Source: Actinomycetes bacterium (GTDB lineage: Bacteria; Actinomycetota; Acidimicrobiia; Acidimicrobiales; Bog-793). Taken from it: a DNA stretch of 31,380 bases. A model generated the notes under the pieces. The model did not search any database and was not told the DNA's origin. It saw only the letters and a list, made by a program, of their open reading frames with translations. Location: NCBI GenBank assembly GCA_021785095.1, contig JAJYGM010000068.1, positions 1 through 31,380 of the forward strand, written 5' to 3'. Of this stretch, positions 15,414 through 23,610 are shown one piece after another (the first letter of the stretch is position 1; every line of letters begins with the position of its first letter). Position numbers and translations under genes: made by a program.

Positions 15414-17420
15414 GTGACCGAATTCGCCACTGACGCCACCGACCTCGAGCAGCGCGCGATCAACGTCATACGCGGCCTCGCCATGGACGCGCCGCAACGT
15501 GCCGACTCCGGTCACCCGGGCACGGCGATGGCGCTCGCGCCACTGGCACATGTCCTCTTCACGAGGATCATGACCTATGACGCCTCGGAGCCGGCCTGGT
15601 TCGACCGGGACCGTTTCGTCCTGTCGAACGGCCACGCCTCGATCCTCCAGTACTCGATGCTCTACCTGACCGGCTTCGGTCTCGAGCTCGAGGACCTCCG
15701 CCAGTTCCGCCAGTTCGGCTCGCGCACTCCGGGCCACCCTGAAGTCCATCACCTACCCGGGATCGAGGTGACCACCGGTCCGCTCGGCCAGGGCCTCGCG
15801 CAGTCGATCGGGCTCGCGATGGCAGAGCAGGTGGTGCGGCACCGTTTCGGCCCCGGGATCTGCGACCATCACATCTTCGGCATCTGTGGTGACGGCGACC
15901 TGATGGAGGGGGTCAGCCACGAAGCGGCTTCTCTCGCCGGTCATCTCGGTCTCGGGCGCCTCGTGTTCACCTACGACGACAACCACATCACGATCGACGG
16001 CCCGACCGAGCTCGCCTACAACGACGACGTCGCGAAGCGCTTCGAGGCTTACGGCTGGCAGGTCATCCGCCTCGGCGACGTCGCGAACGACCTTCGCGCG
16101 CTCGAGCGCGGCCTGCGCGATGCGATGGCGGAGGCGGAGCGACCCTCCCTCGTCATCCTGCGCAGCCACATCGGGTGGCCTTCGCCGCACCGCACGGACA
16201 CGAAGGAGGCCCACGGCGAGCCCCTCGGCGAAGACGAGATCCGGCTCACGAAGGAACTGCTCGGCCTCCCGGTGGACGAGGAGTTCTTCGTTCCAGGCGA
16301 CGTCCTCGAGTACTACCGCGCCGCCGGTCGGCGCGGGCTGCCAGCGCGTGAAGCATGGCTGAAGCGCCGCGACGTGCTCGCCGACGACGAGCGCGCCGAT
16401 CTCGAGGCATGCCTCGCGGGAAGGGGTCGCAAGGGCTGGGAGGAGGCGTTGCCCGCCTTCGAGGCCGGCAGCCGGATCGCCACCCGGAAGGCCGTGAACG
16501 AGGTCCTCGTGAAGACCGCGCCAGGGATCCCCGGGCTCGTCGTCGGCGCGGCAGACCTCACCGGGAACACGGGCACGAAGCTCGACCTCGACGACGCGAT
16601 GTCGAAGGGCAACCCGGGAGGGCGGCAGCTCCACTACGGCATCCGCGAGTTCGGGATGGCGAGCGCGCTGAACGGCATGGCGCTCCACAACGGGGTGCTG
16701 CCCGTCGGCGGCACCTTCTTCGCCTTCAGCGACTACTGCCGACCTGCCATCCGCATCGGCGCGATGTCGAAGGCGCATGCGGTGCTGTTCTTCACGCACG
16801 ACTCGGTCGGCCTCGGCGAGGACGGTCCGACCCACCAGCCGATCGAGCAGCTTGCCTCCCTTCGCGCCATGCCCGACCTGCGCGTCATCCGGCCGGCAGA
16901 CGGGAACGAGTGCGCGGCCGCTTGGCGCGTCGCCGTCGACGGGGACGGGCTCACGGCTCTCGTGCTGACGCGCCAAGACGTACCGGTCCTCGAAGGCACG
17001 GCCGAGCGAGCCGGCGACGGCGTCGCGCGCGGCGGCTACGTGCTCGTCGACGAGCCCGGCGACGAGCCCGAGATCGTGCTGGTCGGTACAGGCAGCGAGG
17101 TGCAGCACTGTGTCGCAGCCGCTTCGTCGTTGGCAGGCGGCGGCGTGTCGGCCCGCGTCGTCTCCCTCCCGTCCTTCGACCTGTTCGAGGCACAGGAGGC
17201 GGAGTACCGGGCTCTCGTCCTGCCGCCGGGCGTCCCGGCGCTCGCCGTCGAGGCGGCGTCATCGTTCGGCTGGGCGCGCTACGCCGACGCGACCGTCACG
17301 ATCGACCACTTCGGCGCCTCGGCACCGGGCCAGAGGAACATGCAGGAGTTCGGGTTCACGCCGGAGAACGTCGCCACCCAGGCCAGAGCACTGCTGTCGA
17401 ACAGGAAGGAGCAGCGATGA
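15414..17420 (+). CDS. tkt: Transketolase
   Basis: 668 residues from GTG 15414. Thiamine-diphosphate enzyme that moves two-carbon units between ketoses and aldoses in the pentose phosphate pathway. Motifs are ADSGHPGTAMALAPLAHVLF, the ThDP motif GDGDLMEGVSHEAASLAGHL ending near the metal-binding DDNHITIDG, HRTDTKEAHG, and the pyrimidine-domain segment DSVGLGEDGPTHQPIEQLAS. All three domains (PP, Pyr, C-terminal) are present at the usual length. The stop overlaps the tal start by ATGA. First gene of the plus-strand train. Confidence 0.97.
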   Translation: MTEFATDATDLEQRAINVIRGLAMDAPQRADSGHPGTAMALAPLAHVLFTRIMTYDASEPAWFDRDRFVLSNGHASILQYSMLYLTGFGLELEDLRQFRQFGSRTPGHPEVHHLPGIEVTTGPLGQGLAQSIGLAMAEQVVRHRFGPGICDHHIFGICGDGDLMEGVSHEAASLAGHLGLGRLVFTYDDNHITIDGPTELAYNDDVAKRFEAYGWQVIRLGDVANDLRALERGLRDAMAEAERPSLVILRSHIGWPSPHRTDTKEAHGEPLGEDEIRLTKELLGLPVDEEFFVPGDVLEYYRAAGRRGLPAREAWLKRRDVLADDERADLEACLAGRGRKGWEEALPAFEAGSRIATRKAVNEVLVKTAPGIPGLVVGAADLTGNTGTKLDLDDAMSKGNPGGRQLHYGIREFGMASALNGMALHNGVLPVGGTFFAFSDYCRPAIRIGAMSKAHAVLFFTHDSVGLGEDGPTHQPIEQLASLRAMPDLRVIRPADGNECAAAWRVAVDGDGLTALVLTRQDVPVLEGTAERAGDGVARGGYVLVDEPGDEPEIVLVGTGSEVQHCVAAASSLAGGGVSARVVSLPSFDLFEAQEAEYRALVLPPGVPALAVEAASSFGWARYADATVTIDHFGASAPGQRNMQEFGFTPENVATQARALLSNRKEQR

Positions 17421-18544
17421 GCTCTCTCGTCGAGCTGTACGAGCAGGGCGGGCAGAGCCCGTGGATCGACAACCTCAAGCGGTCCTGGATCACAGGAGGG
17501 CGACTCGGCGAGCTGATCGGGTCCGGTGTCCGCGGGCTCACCTCGAACCCGACGATCATGGCGAAGGCGATCGAGGAGGGCGACGACTACGACGAGCAGT
17601 TCGCCGAGTCCTACCGTCGTCACGGCAACGTCCTCGACTCCTACTGGGACCTCGTCGTGAAAGACGTCGAGGACGCGCTCGCAGCGTTCCGGCCCGTCTA
17701 CGACTCGAGCGGTGGTACGGACGGCTTCGTCTCCATCGAGGTCGCGCCGAGCCTCGCACGCGACACCGAGGGCACCGTCGAAGCCGCCAGGGGCCTGCAC
17801 GAGCGGATCGCCGAGCCGAACGTCCTCGTGAAGATCCCGGCGACGGAGGCCGGCATCCCTGCGATCCGCCGGATGATCGCCGAGGGCCGCAACATCAACG
17901 TGACCCTCATCTTCTCCCTCGAGCGCTACGGCGAGGTGATGGAGGCATACCTGAGCGGCCTCGAGGAGCTGGTCCGGAATGGAGGCGACCCCGCTCCGGT
18001 CTCCTCGGTCGCGTCGTTCTTCGTGAGCCGGGTCGACACCGAGACGGACCGCCGCCTGCAGGCGATCATCGGCGAGCACCCGGGCACGTCGAGGGAGGCG
18101 GAGGCTCACAGGCTGCTCGGGAAGGCGGCCGTGGCCCAGGCTCGCCTTGCCTACGAACACTTCACGGGCACGTTCAGCGGTCCTCGCTGGGACCGGCTCG
18201 CCGAAGCCGGCGCGAAGGTGCAGCGGCCGCTCTGGGCGTCCACCTCCACGAAGAACCCCGCGTACCCGGACCTGTTGTACGTGGACACCCTCATCGGCCC
18301 GAACACGGTGAACACGATGCCCGAGCAGACCCTCGAGGCCTTCGTCGACCACGGCGCCGTCGCCCGCAGCATCGACGACTTCGACCACGCGAGAACGGTG
18401 CTCGACGAGCTGAGCCAAGTCGGGGTCGACCTGGCCGACGTCGCACGCACGCTCGAGGACGAGGGCGTGACCGCGTTCGAGAAGTCCTTCGACGAGGTCG
18501 CCGAGCGCCTCGGCAACAAGGCCGTCCAGCTCGGGCAGGACTGA
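17417..18544 (+). CDS. tal: Transaldolase
   Basis: 375 residues from ATG 17417, with AAGGAG 6 nt upstream inside the tkt end. It transfers a dihydroxyacetone unit between sugar phosphates via a Schiff base on Lys139 (NVLVKIPATE, 135-143). Other motifs are LTSNPTIMAKAI (41-52), NINVTLIFSLERY and WASTSTKNPAYPD. The length fits the actinobacterial/cyanobacterial Tal group rather than the shorter E. coli type. Its TGA overlaps the next ATG by one base (TGATG). In some relatives tal and pgi are a single fused gene; here they are separate but coupled. Confidence 0.97.
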   Translation: MSSLVELYEQGGQSPWIDNLKRSWITGGRLGELIGSGVRGLTSNPTIMAKAIEEGDDYDEQFAESYRRHGNVLDSYWDLVVKDVEDALAAFRPVYDSSGGTDGFVSIEVAPSLARDTEGTVEAARGLHERIAEPNVLVKIPATEAGIPAIRRMIAEGRNINVTLIFSLERYGEVMEAYLSGLEELVRNGGDPAPVSSVASFFVSRVDTETDRRLQAIIGEHPGTSREAEAHRLLGKAAVAQARLAYEHFTGTFSGPRWDRLAEAGAKVQRPLWASTSTKNPAYPDLLYVDTLIGPNTVNTMPEQTLEAFVDHGAVARSIDDFDHARTVLDELSQVGVDLADVARTLEDEGVTAFEKSFDEVAERLGNKAVQLGQD

Positions 18545-19917
18545 TGGCCGGCACCGACGAGCTCGTCAGCCGCCTCCGGGAGGGCGATGCTTCGCTCTGG
18601 CCCGAGCCGAACGTGTCGGCGGACCGCCTCGGGTGGATCGGCGTCCCCCGGGAGATCGAGCGGGACGCGCGGCGGCTGCGCTCCTTTGCCGACTCCATCG
18701 ATCAGGACACCGTCGTACTGCTCGGGATGGGGGGATCCTCACTCGGGCCGGCCGTGCTGGCCGCCGTGCGCGACGCCCTCGGCGAGTGGTCCGGACGGCG
18801 GTTCGTCGTGTGCGACACGACCGACCCGAAGACGGTCTCCGATCTCCCGCTCGAGGATGCCTTCATCCTCGTCTCCTCGAAGTCCGGGACGACCCTCGAA
18901 CCGAACGTGCTGTTCGACCATGCCCGCTCTCGTGTGAAGGACCCGTCGCGCTATGCCGTGATCACCGACCCGGGGACCCCCCTCGAGAAGCTCGCCGTCG
19001 AGATCGGCGTCCGCCATGTGTTCGCGAACCGGCCGGACATCGGCGGCCGGTACTCCGTCCTGTCCTACTTCGGCACCGTGCCGGCCGCCCTCGCCGGTTA
19101 CGACGTGGCCGAGCTGTGCGGCCGCGCCCTCGACGCGGACTGGACGGAGGCGGTCGAGCTCGGCGATGCCATGGGTCGCGCCGCGCTCGAGGGCCGCGAC
19201 AAGGCCACCGTCGTCGTCACGGAGCCGTTCTCATCCTTCGGGCTGTGGATCGAGCAGCTCATCGCCGAGTCGACGGGGAAGCACGGGCGAGGCTGTGTCC
19301 CGGTTCCGACGACCGAGCACGAGGCAGGCCAGGATCGCCACGTCATCGAGGTGGCGCCCGGATCGGCGCACGAGCTCGGGGAGCACTTCTACCGCTTCGA
19401 GCTCGCGATCGCCGTGGCCGGTCACGTCCTTCGGATCGACCCCTTCGACGAGCCGAACGTTGCCGAGTCGAAGGCCAACACGAACCGCGTCCTCTCCGAG
19501 CTGCCCCTCCCCGCCATCGAGTCCGTCGCTCCGGAGGCCGTGCTCTCCTGGATCGCCTCCAACCGCCGCCCGGGTGACTACGTCTCACTCCAGGCATACC
19601 TGCCCTTCGGGCAGGACGGCGCGCTCGAGTCGCTCCGGCGCCGGGTCAGGGACGCCAACGACGGCATGGCCGTCACGGCCGGCTACGGACCGCGCTTTCT
19701 CCACTCGACTGGCCAGCTGCACAAGGGCGGACCGAACACCGTGCTCGCCGTGCAGGTCGTCCCGCCCTCGCCCACCGCCGAGCTGGCGATCCCGGACAAG
19801 GGCTACGACTTCGGGACCCTCATCGCCGCACAGGCGATCGGTGACCACGAGAGCCTCGTCGCACACGAACGCCGCGTGCTCCGCGTCGAGACGACTGACC
19901 TGGCGGCGATCCTTTGA
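18544..19917 (+). CDS. pgi: Glucose-6-phosphate isomerase, short form
   Basis: 457 residues from ATG 18544. It interconverts glucose-6-phosphate and fructose-6-phosphate. Two SIS sugar-phosphate domains are visible: GMGGSSLGP (61-69) with SSKSGTTLEPN (111-121), and the C-terminal GYGPRFLHSTGQLHKGGPN signature. It is about 100 residues shorter than E. coli Pgi and resembles the Pgi half of bifunctional Tal-Pgi proteins. It is coupled to tal by TGATG. Its stop codon lies in the first copy of a 14-bp tandem repeat. The product can leave to glycolysis or feed the pathway genes that follow. Confidence 0.95.
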   Translation: MAGTDELVSRLREGDASLWPEPNVSADRLGWIGVPREIERDARRLRSFADSIDQDTVVLLGMGGSSLGPAVLAAVRDALGEWSGRRFVVCDTTDPKTVSDLPLEDAFILVSSKSGTTLEPNVLFDHARSRVKDPSRYAVITDPGTPLEKLAVEIGVRHVFANRPDIGGRYSVLSYFGTVPAALAGYDVAELCGRALDADWTEAVELGDAMGRAALEGRDKATVVVTEPFSSFGLWIEQLIAESTGKHGRGCVPVPTTEHEAGQDRHVIEVAPGSAHELGEHFYRFELAIAVAGHVLRIDPFDEPNVAESKANTNRVLSELPLPAIESVAPEAVLSWIASNRRPGDYVSLQAYLPFGQDGALESLRRRVRDANDGMAVTAGYGPRFLHSTGQLHKGGPNTVLAVQVVPPSPTAELAIPDKGYDFGTLIAAQAIGDHESLVAHERRVLRVETTDLAAIL

Positions 19918-19968
19918 CAGCAGCCGTTTGACAGCAGTCGTTTGACAGCAGTCGTTTCACAGCATTCG
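19913..19968 (+). repeat. 14-bp tandem repeat, four copies, spanning the pgi stop
   Basis: Unit TTTGACAGCAGTCG. Copies are at 19913-19926 (one change), 19927-19940, 19941-19954 and 19955-19968 (two changes). The first copy contains the pgi TGA. Each of the first three carries TTGACA, identical to a consensus -35 hexamer, but I see no matching -10 at 16-18 nt. It occupies most of the 71-nt pgi-gnd gap, the only real gap in the tkt-glgB train. Function unknown. Confidence 0.9.
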
Positions 19969-19988
19969 CCTCGACAGAAGGAGGGTCC

Positions 19989-20924
19989 ATGCGGACTGGG
20001 ATGATCGGGCTCGGCAAGATGGGCGCGAACATGACGCGCCGCCTCATCGAGAAGGGGCACGAGGTGGTCGGCTTCGACCTCGGCGCCGAGGCGCGCGAGG
20101 CCGTGGCGAAGTACGGCGCCGCGACGGCCGACACGCTCGAGTCGCTCGTCGGGCAGCTCGAAGCTCCCCGGGTCGCGTGGGTGATGGTCCCCGCCGGCGA
20201 GGCGACGACGAAGACCGTGGACCGGCTCGGCGAGCTCATGAGCGAAGGGGACGTCGTCATCGACGGCGGCAACTCGAACTACAAGGACTCCAAGCCGATG
20301 GAGGCGAGCCTCGCGAAGCGCGGCATCCACTTCGTCGACGCTGGAACCTCCGGTGGCATCTGGGGCCTCGCCAACGGCTACTGCCTCATGGTGGGCGGGT
20401 CGAAGGAGGCCGTCTCGATAGCCGAGCCGATCTTCCTCGCGCTCGCACCCGACGGCGGCTACGCCCACGTCGGCCCCGCCGGTGCCGGGCACTTCGTGAA
20501 GATGGTGCACAACGGCATCGAGTACGGCCTCATGGAGGCCTACGCCGAGGGGTTCGAGATCATGTCGGCCGCAAGCGAGTTCGACCTCGACCTGCACGAG
20601 ATCGCGTCGATCTGGCGTTACGGCTCGGTCGTGCGGTCCTGGCTCCTCGAGCTGACCGAGCGGGCGCTCTCCCCCGGCTCGGGTTTCGAACAGGTCGAGC
20701 CCTACGTCGTCGACTCGGGTGAGGGACGTTGGACGGTCAACGAGGCGGTCGATCGCGGGGTGCCCGCGTACGTCATCGCCGCCTCCCTCTACCGCCGCTT
20801 CGAGAGCCAGCAGGACGCGTCCTTCGCCGACCGGCTCGTCGCTGCGCTGCGCAACCAGTTCGGCGGCCACGCTGTGAAGACCGATGAGACGGGTGCTCCC
20901 GTGGAGCCTCATCCCGGCCCGTGA
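19989..20924 (+). CDS. gnd: 6-phosphogluconate dehydrogenase (decarboxylating), short NAD-type
   Basis: 311 residues from ATG 19989, with AAGGAGG 4-5 nt upstream. It oxidatively decarboxylates 6-phosphogluconate to ribulose-5-phosphate. Motifs are GLGKMGANM (7-15, nucleotide-binding), VIDGGNSNYKDS, and the catalytic GAGHFVKMVHNGIEYGLMEA. The length matches the short GndA/YqeC-like group (about 300 residues) rather than the 470-residue form. After the second strand the residue is Asp30 (VVGFD), which favours NAD over NADP. If so, flux here would make NADH. pgl overlaps or closely follows it. Confidence 0.94.
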   Translation: MRTGMIGLGKMGANMTRRLIEKGHEVVGFDLGAEAREAVAKYGAATADTLESLVGQLEAPRVAWVMVPAGEATTKTVDRLGELMSEGDVVIDGGNSNYKDSKPMEASLAKRGIHFVDAGTSGGIWGLANGYCLMVGGSKEAVSIAEPIFLALAPDGGYAHVGPAGAGHFVKMVHNGIEYGLMEAYAEGFEIMSAASEFDLDLHEIASIWRYGSVVRSWLLELTERALSPGSGFEQVEPYVVDSGEGRWTVNEAVDRGVPAYVIAASLYRRFESQQDASFADRLVAALRNQFGGHAVKTDETGAPVEPHPGP

Positions 20925-20943
20925 GCACGCCGCCGGCCGCGCC

Positions 20944-21624
20944 GTGAACGTCCCGAACGGAGAGCTCCTCGTCGTCGACGACGTGCACGCCGCCTTCGCG
21001 GACCTCGTCCTCGAGACATCCCGCTCCGCGCCCGCCCGCCGGGTGACCCTGGCACTGTCGGGAGGTGACACGGCCCGCCTCTGCTACGAACGCCTGGCTC
21101 GCACCGGGGGCATCGCCTGGGAGAACATCGAGTGCCTGCTCGGTGACGAGCGGTGCGTCCCGCCGGACGACCCTGACGCCAACCAGAACATGATCAGGCA
21201 GGTGCTGACCGAGCGGGTGCCCGTGGGTGGCTTCCACCCGATGGACTGCGAGCGCGGACCCGACTATGAGGCCCTCGTGGCGAGCCGCCTCCCGGTCGAC
21301 CTCGTCCATCTCGGTCTCGGGCCCGATGGCCACACGGCGTCGCTCTTCCCCGGCTCCCCGGCGCTCGATGCTCCGGCAGATCGGCTCGTCGTGCGCAGCA
21401 TCGACCCGACCGGGCGGAACGAGCACGAGCGGCTCACGTTCACCTTCGCCGCCATCTCGCGCTGCCGCCACGCCGTGTTCACCGTGAGCGGGAAGGCCAA
21501 GCACGAGGCGCTCCATCGCATCCTCGAGGGCGACCCGCTCCCCGCAGCACGGGTGACGGCGGAACGCGTGACCTGGCTGTGCGATCGCGAGTCGCTCGGA
21601 GAGGACCTCGATAGGGTCCGTTGA
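20944..21624 (+). CDS. pgl: 6-phosphogluconolactonase
   Basis: 226 residues from GTG 20944, chosen because the conserved fold begins a few residues later (ELLVVDDVHAAFADLV). An ATG at 20884 in the same frame would add 20 residues and overlap gnd by 41 nt; neither has a good ribosome site, so the start is uncertain. It hydrolyses 6-phosphogluconolactone to 6-phosphogluconate. Motifs are LALSGGDTARLCYERLA, LLGDERCVPPDDPDANQNM, and the signature LGLGPDGHTASLFPGSPAL. The glucose-6-phosphate dehydrogenase that would supply its substrate is not in the window. Confidence 0.93.
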   Translation: MNVPNGELLVVDDVHAAFADLVLETSRSAPARRVTLALSGGDTARLCYERLARTGGIAWENIECLLGDERCVPPDDPDANQNMIRQVLTERVPVGGFHPMDCERGPDYEALVASRLPVDLVHLGLGPDGHTASLFPGSPALDAPADRLVVRSIDPTGRNEHERLTFTFAAISRCRHAVFTVSGKAKHEALHRILEGDPLPAARVTAERVTWLCDRESLGEDLDRVR

Positions 21625-21642
21625 GTGGCTCCGGAGGAACGC

Positions 21643-23610
21643 ATGACCGTGATCCGTTACATGCCGCCACCCTCTCCGGCAGTGGTCGTCGAGCGACCCG
21701 AGCCGCTCGTCGACGGCGGGCGCTTTCCCTCGAAGGCGATCATCGGCGACCCGCTTGCCGTGAGAGCCGACGTCTTCACGCATGGTCACGACCTCGTCCG
21801 TGCGCTCGTCCGCTTCCGCCGGGTCGGAGCCCGCCGCTGGCTCGAGGCGCCCATGCAGAACCTCGGCAACGACGCCTTCGCCGGCACCGTCACGCCGACG
21901 GCGGACGGTCCCTTCGAGATCGAGATCGCCGCCCACGTCGACGACCTCGCGACCTGGGCGCGCGATGCGCGTCGCCGTCTCAACGCCGCCACCGTCGATC
22001 CCTTCGAACGTGAGACGGCGCACCGGCTCCTCGCGGAGGCCGCCGAGGGCCTCGTGAGTACCGGCGACGAGGACGCGGAGATGGTGCAGGCTCTCGCCGA
22101 GCGCGCGGCGACAGAGGCCATCTCGGGCGAGCTGCTCGATGCCGTCGACGCGGCTGGGACTGCCCTTGCCCGCCGCCCGCTTCCTGACGAAGGCACGACG
22201 ACCTTCCGCTTGAAAGGATTCGCCTCACCGCCGATCGCCGCCTTCTCGTCGTGGTACGAGCTCTTCCCGCGCTCGGCGAGCCCGGACCCGCGCCGCCCGG
22301 GCACGCTCCACGACGTCGTGCAGCGGCTCGACTACATCGCCCGTCTCGGTTTCGACGTGCTCTACCTGCCGCCCATCCACCCGATCGGGGTCACGGCCCG
22401 CAAGGGCCGGGACAACTCCCCCGTCGGCGGGCCGGAAGACGTCGGGAGCCCATGGGCGATCGGCTCGCCTGCCGGCGGCCACAGCGCGATCGCGCCCGAG
22501 CTCGGCACGTTCGAGGACTTCGAGCTCCTCGTCGCCGAGGCGAAGCGCCGCGGCATCGAGGTGGCGCTCGACCTCGCGTTCCAGTGCTCGCCCGACCACC
22601 CATGGGTGACGGAGCACCCCGACTGGTTCCGGCATCGCCCCGACGGCACGATCGCCTGTGCCGAGAACCCGCCGAAACGCTACGAGGACATCTACCCCAT
22701 CGACTTCCACACCCGCGACCGCGATGGGCTGTGGCAGGCGCTGGCGGACGTCGTGGCGTTCTGGGTGGCCCTGGGGGTCCGGGTGTTTCGGGTCGACAAC
22801 CCGCACACCAAGCCCTTCGCCTTCTGGGAGTGGCTCCTCGCCGAGATCAAGCGCGAGACCCCGGGTGTCATCTTCCTGTCCGAGGCGTTCACCCGCCCGA
22901 AGGTGATGCACCGCCTCGCGAAGGCGGGGTTCGACCAGTCCTACACGTACTTCACATGGCGCGACGAGCGATGGGAGATCGAGGAGTACTTCCGCGAGCT
23001 CACCTCGGAACCAGGTGTCAAGTACTTCCGACCGAACGTGTGGCCGAACACCCCCGACATCCTGGCGCGCAGCCTCCAGCACGGTGGGAGGCCGAGCTTC
23101 ATCGCGCGCCTCGTCCTCGCAGCCGGGCTGTCCTCGAACTACGGGATCTACGGACCTGTGTACGAGCTCCAGTGGGACGAGCCGGCCGGCCCGGGGTCCG
23201 AGGAGTACAAGGACTCCGAGAAGTACCAGGTGCACCATCACGACCTGGGCGACCCCTCTTCGCTCGCGGAGCTCGTCGCCCGCATCAACGCCGCGCGGCA
23301 CGCGCACCCGGCTCTCCAGCGCAACGAAGGGCTCACGTTCCACCATTGTGACAACGACCGGATCATCTGCTGGTCGAAGCGTCGCCTGGGCGACACCGTC
23401 CTCGGAGTGGTCAACCTCGACTGGCGCTGGACCCAGTCCGGCTTCGTGTCGCTCGACCCCGGTGCGCTCGGCCTCTCCGACGGAGACCGATTCATCGTCC
23501 ACGATGCCCTGAACGACGAGCGCTACGTCTGGGAGGCGGGCACCAACTTCGTCAAGCTCGACCCATCCGGCATCCCTGCACACCTCCTCGCCGTAGAGGG
23601 CCTGGCGTGA
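21643..23610 (+). CDS. glgE: Alpha-1,4-glucan:maltose-1-phosphate maltosyltransferase GlgE
   Basis: 655 residues from ATG 21643, with CGGAGGAA 3-5 nt upstream; a GTG at 21625 would add six residues. GH13 (subfamily 3) enzyme that extends linear glucan by maltosyl units from maltose-1-phosphate. It has an N-terminal beta domain and helical insert (to about 195), then the catalytic barrel with FSSWYELFPRS, YLPPIHPIGVTARKGRDN, nucleophile Asp385 in FRVDNPHTKPF, and acid/base Glu414 in FLSEAFTRP. Length and motifs are normal for the family. Its stop overlaps the next gene (GTGA), whose product makes its substrate. Confidence 0.97.
   Translation: MTVIRYMPPPSPAVVVERPEPLVDGGRFPSKAIIGDPLAVRADVFTHGHDLVRALVRFRRVGARRWLEAPMQNLGNDAFAGTVTPTADGPFEIEIAAHVDDLATWARDARRRLNAATVDPFERETAHRLLAEAAEGLVSTGDEDAEMVQALAERAATEAISGELLDAVDAAGTALARRPLPDEGTTTFRLKGFASPPIAAFSSWYELFPRSASPDPRRPGTLHDVVQRLDYIARLGFDVLYLPPIHPIGVTARKGRDNSPVGGPEDVGSPWAIGSPAGGHSAIAPELGTFEDFELLVAEAKRRGIEVALDLAFQCSPDHPWVTEHPDWFRHRPDGTIACAENPPKRYEDIYPIDFHTRDRDGLWQALADVVAFWVALGVRVFRVDNPHTKPFAFWEWLLAEIKRETPGVIFLSEAFTRPKVMHRLAKAGFDQSYTYFTWRDERWEIEEYFRELTSEPGVKYFRPNVWPNTPDILARSLQHGGRPSFIARLVLAAGLSSNYGIYGPVYELQWDEPAGPGSEEYKDSEKYQVHHHDLGDPSSLAELVARINAARHAHPALQRNEGLTFHHCDNDRIICWSKRRLGDTVLGVVNLDWRWTQSGFVSLDPGALGLSDGDRFIVHDALNDERYVWEAGTNFVKLDPSGIPAHLLAVEGLA

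Noticed and set aside
19913..19968. CRISPR array
   Set aside because: Units are 14 bp with no spacers between them; a simple tandem repeat.
20921..20923. GTG overlapping the gnd stop as a pgl start (GTGA)
   Set aside because: Attractive by analogy with its neighbours, but it is not in the pgl reading frame.
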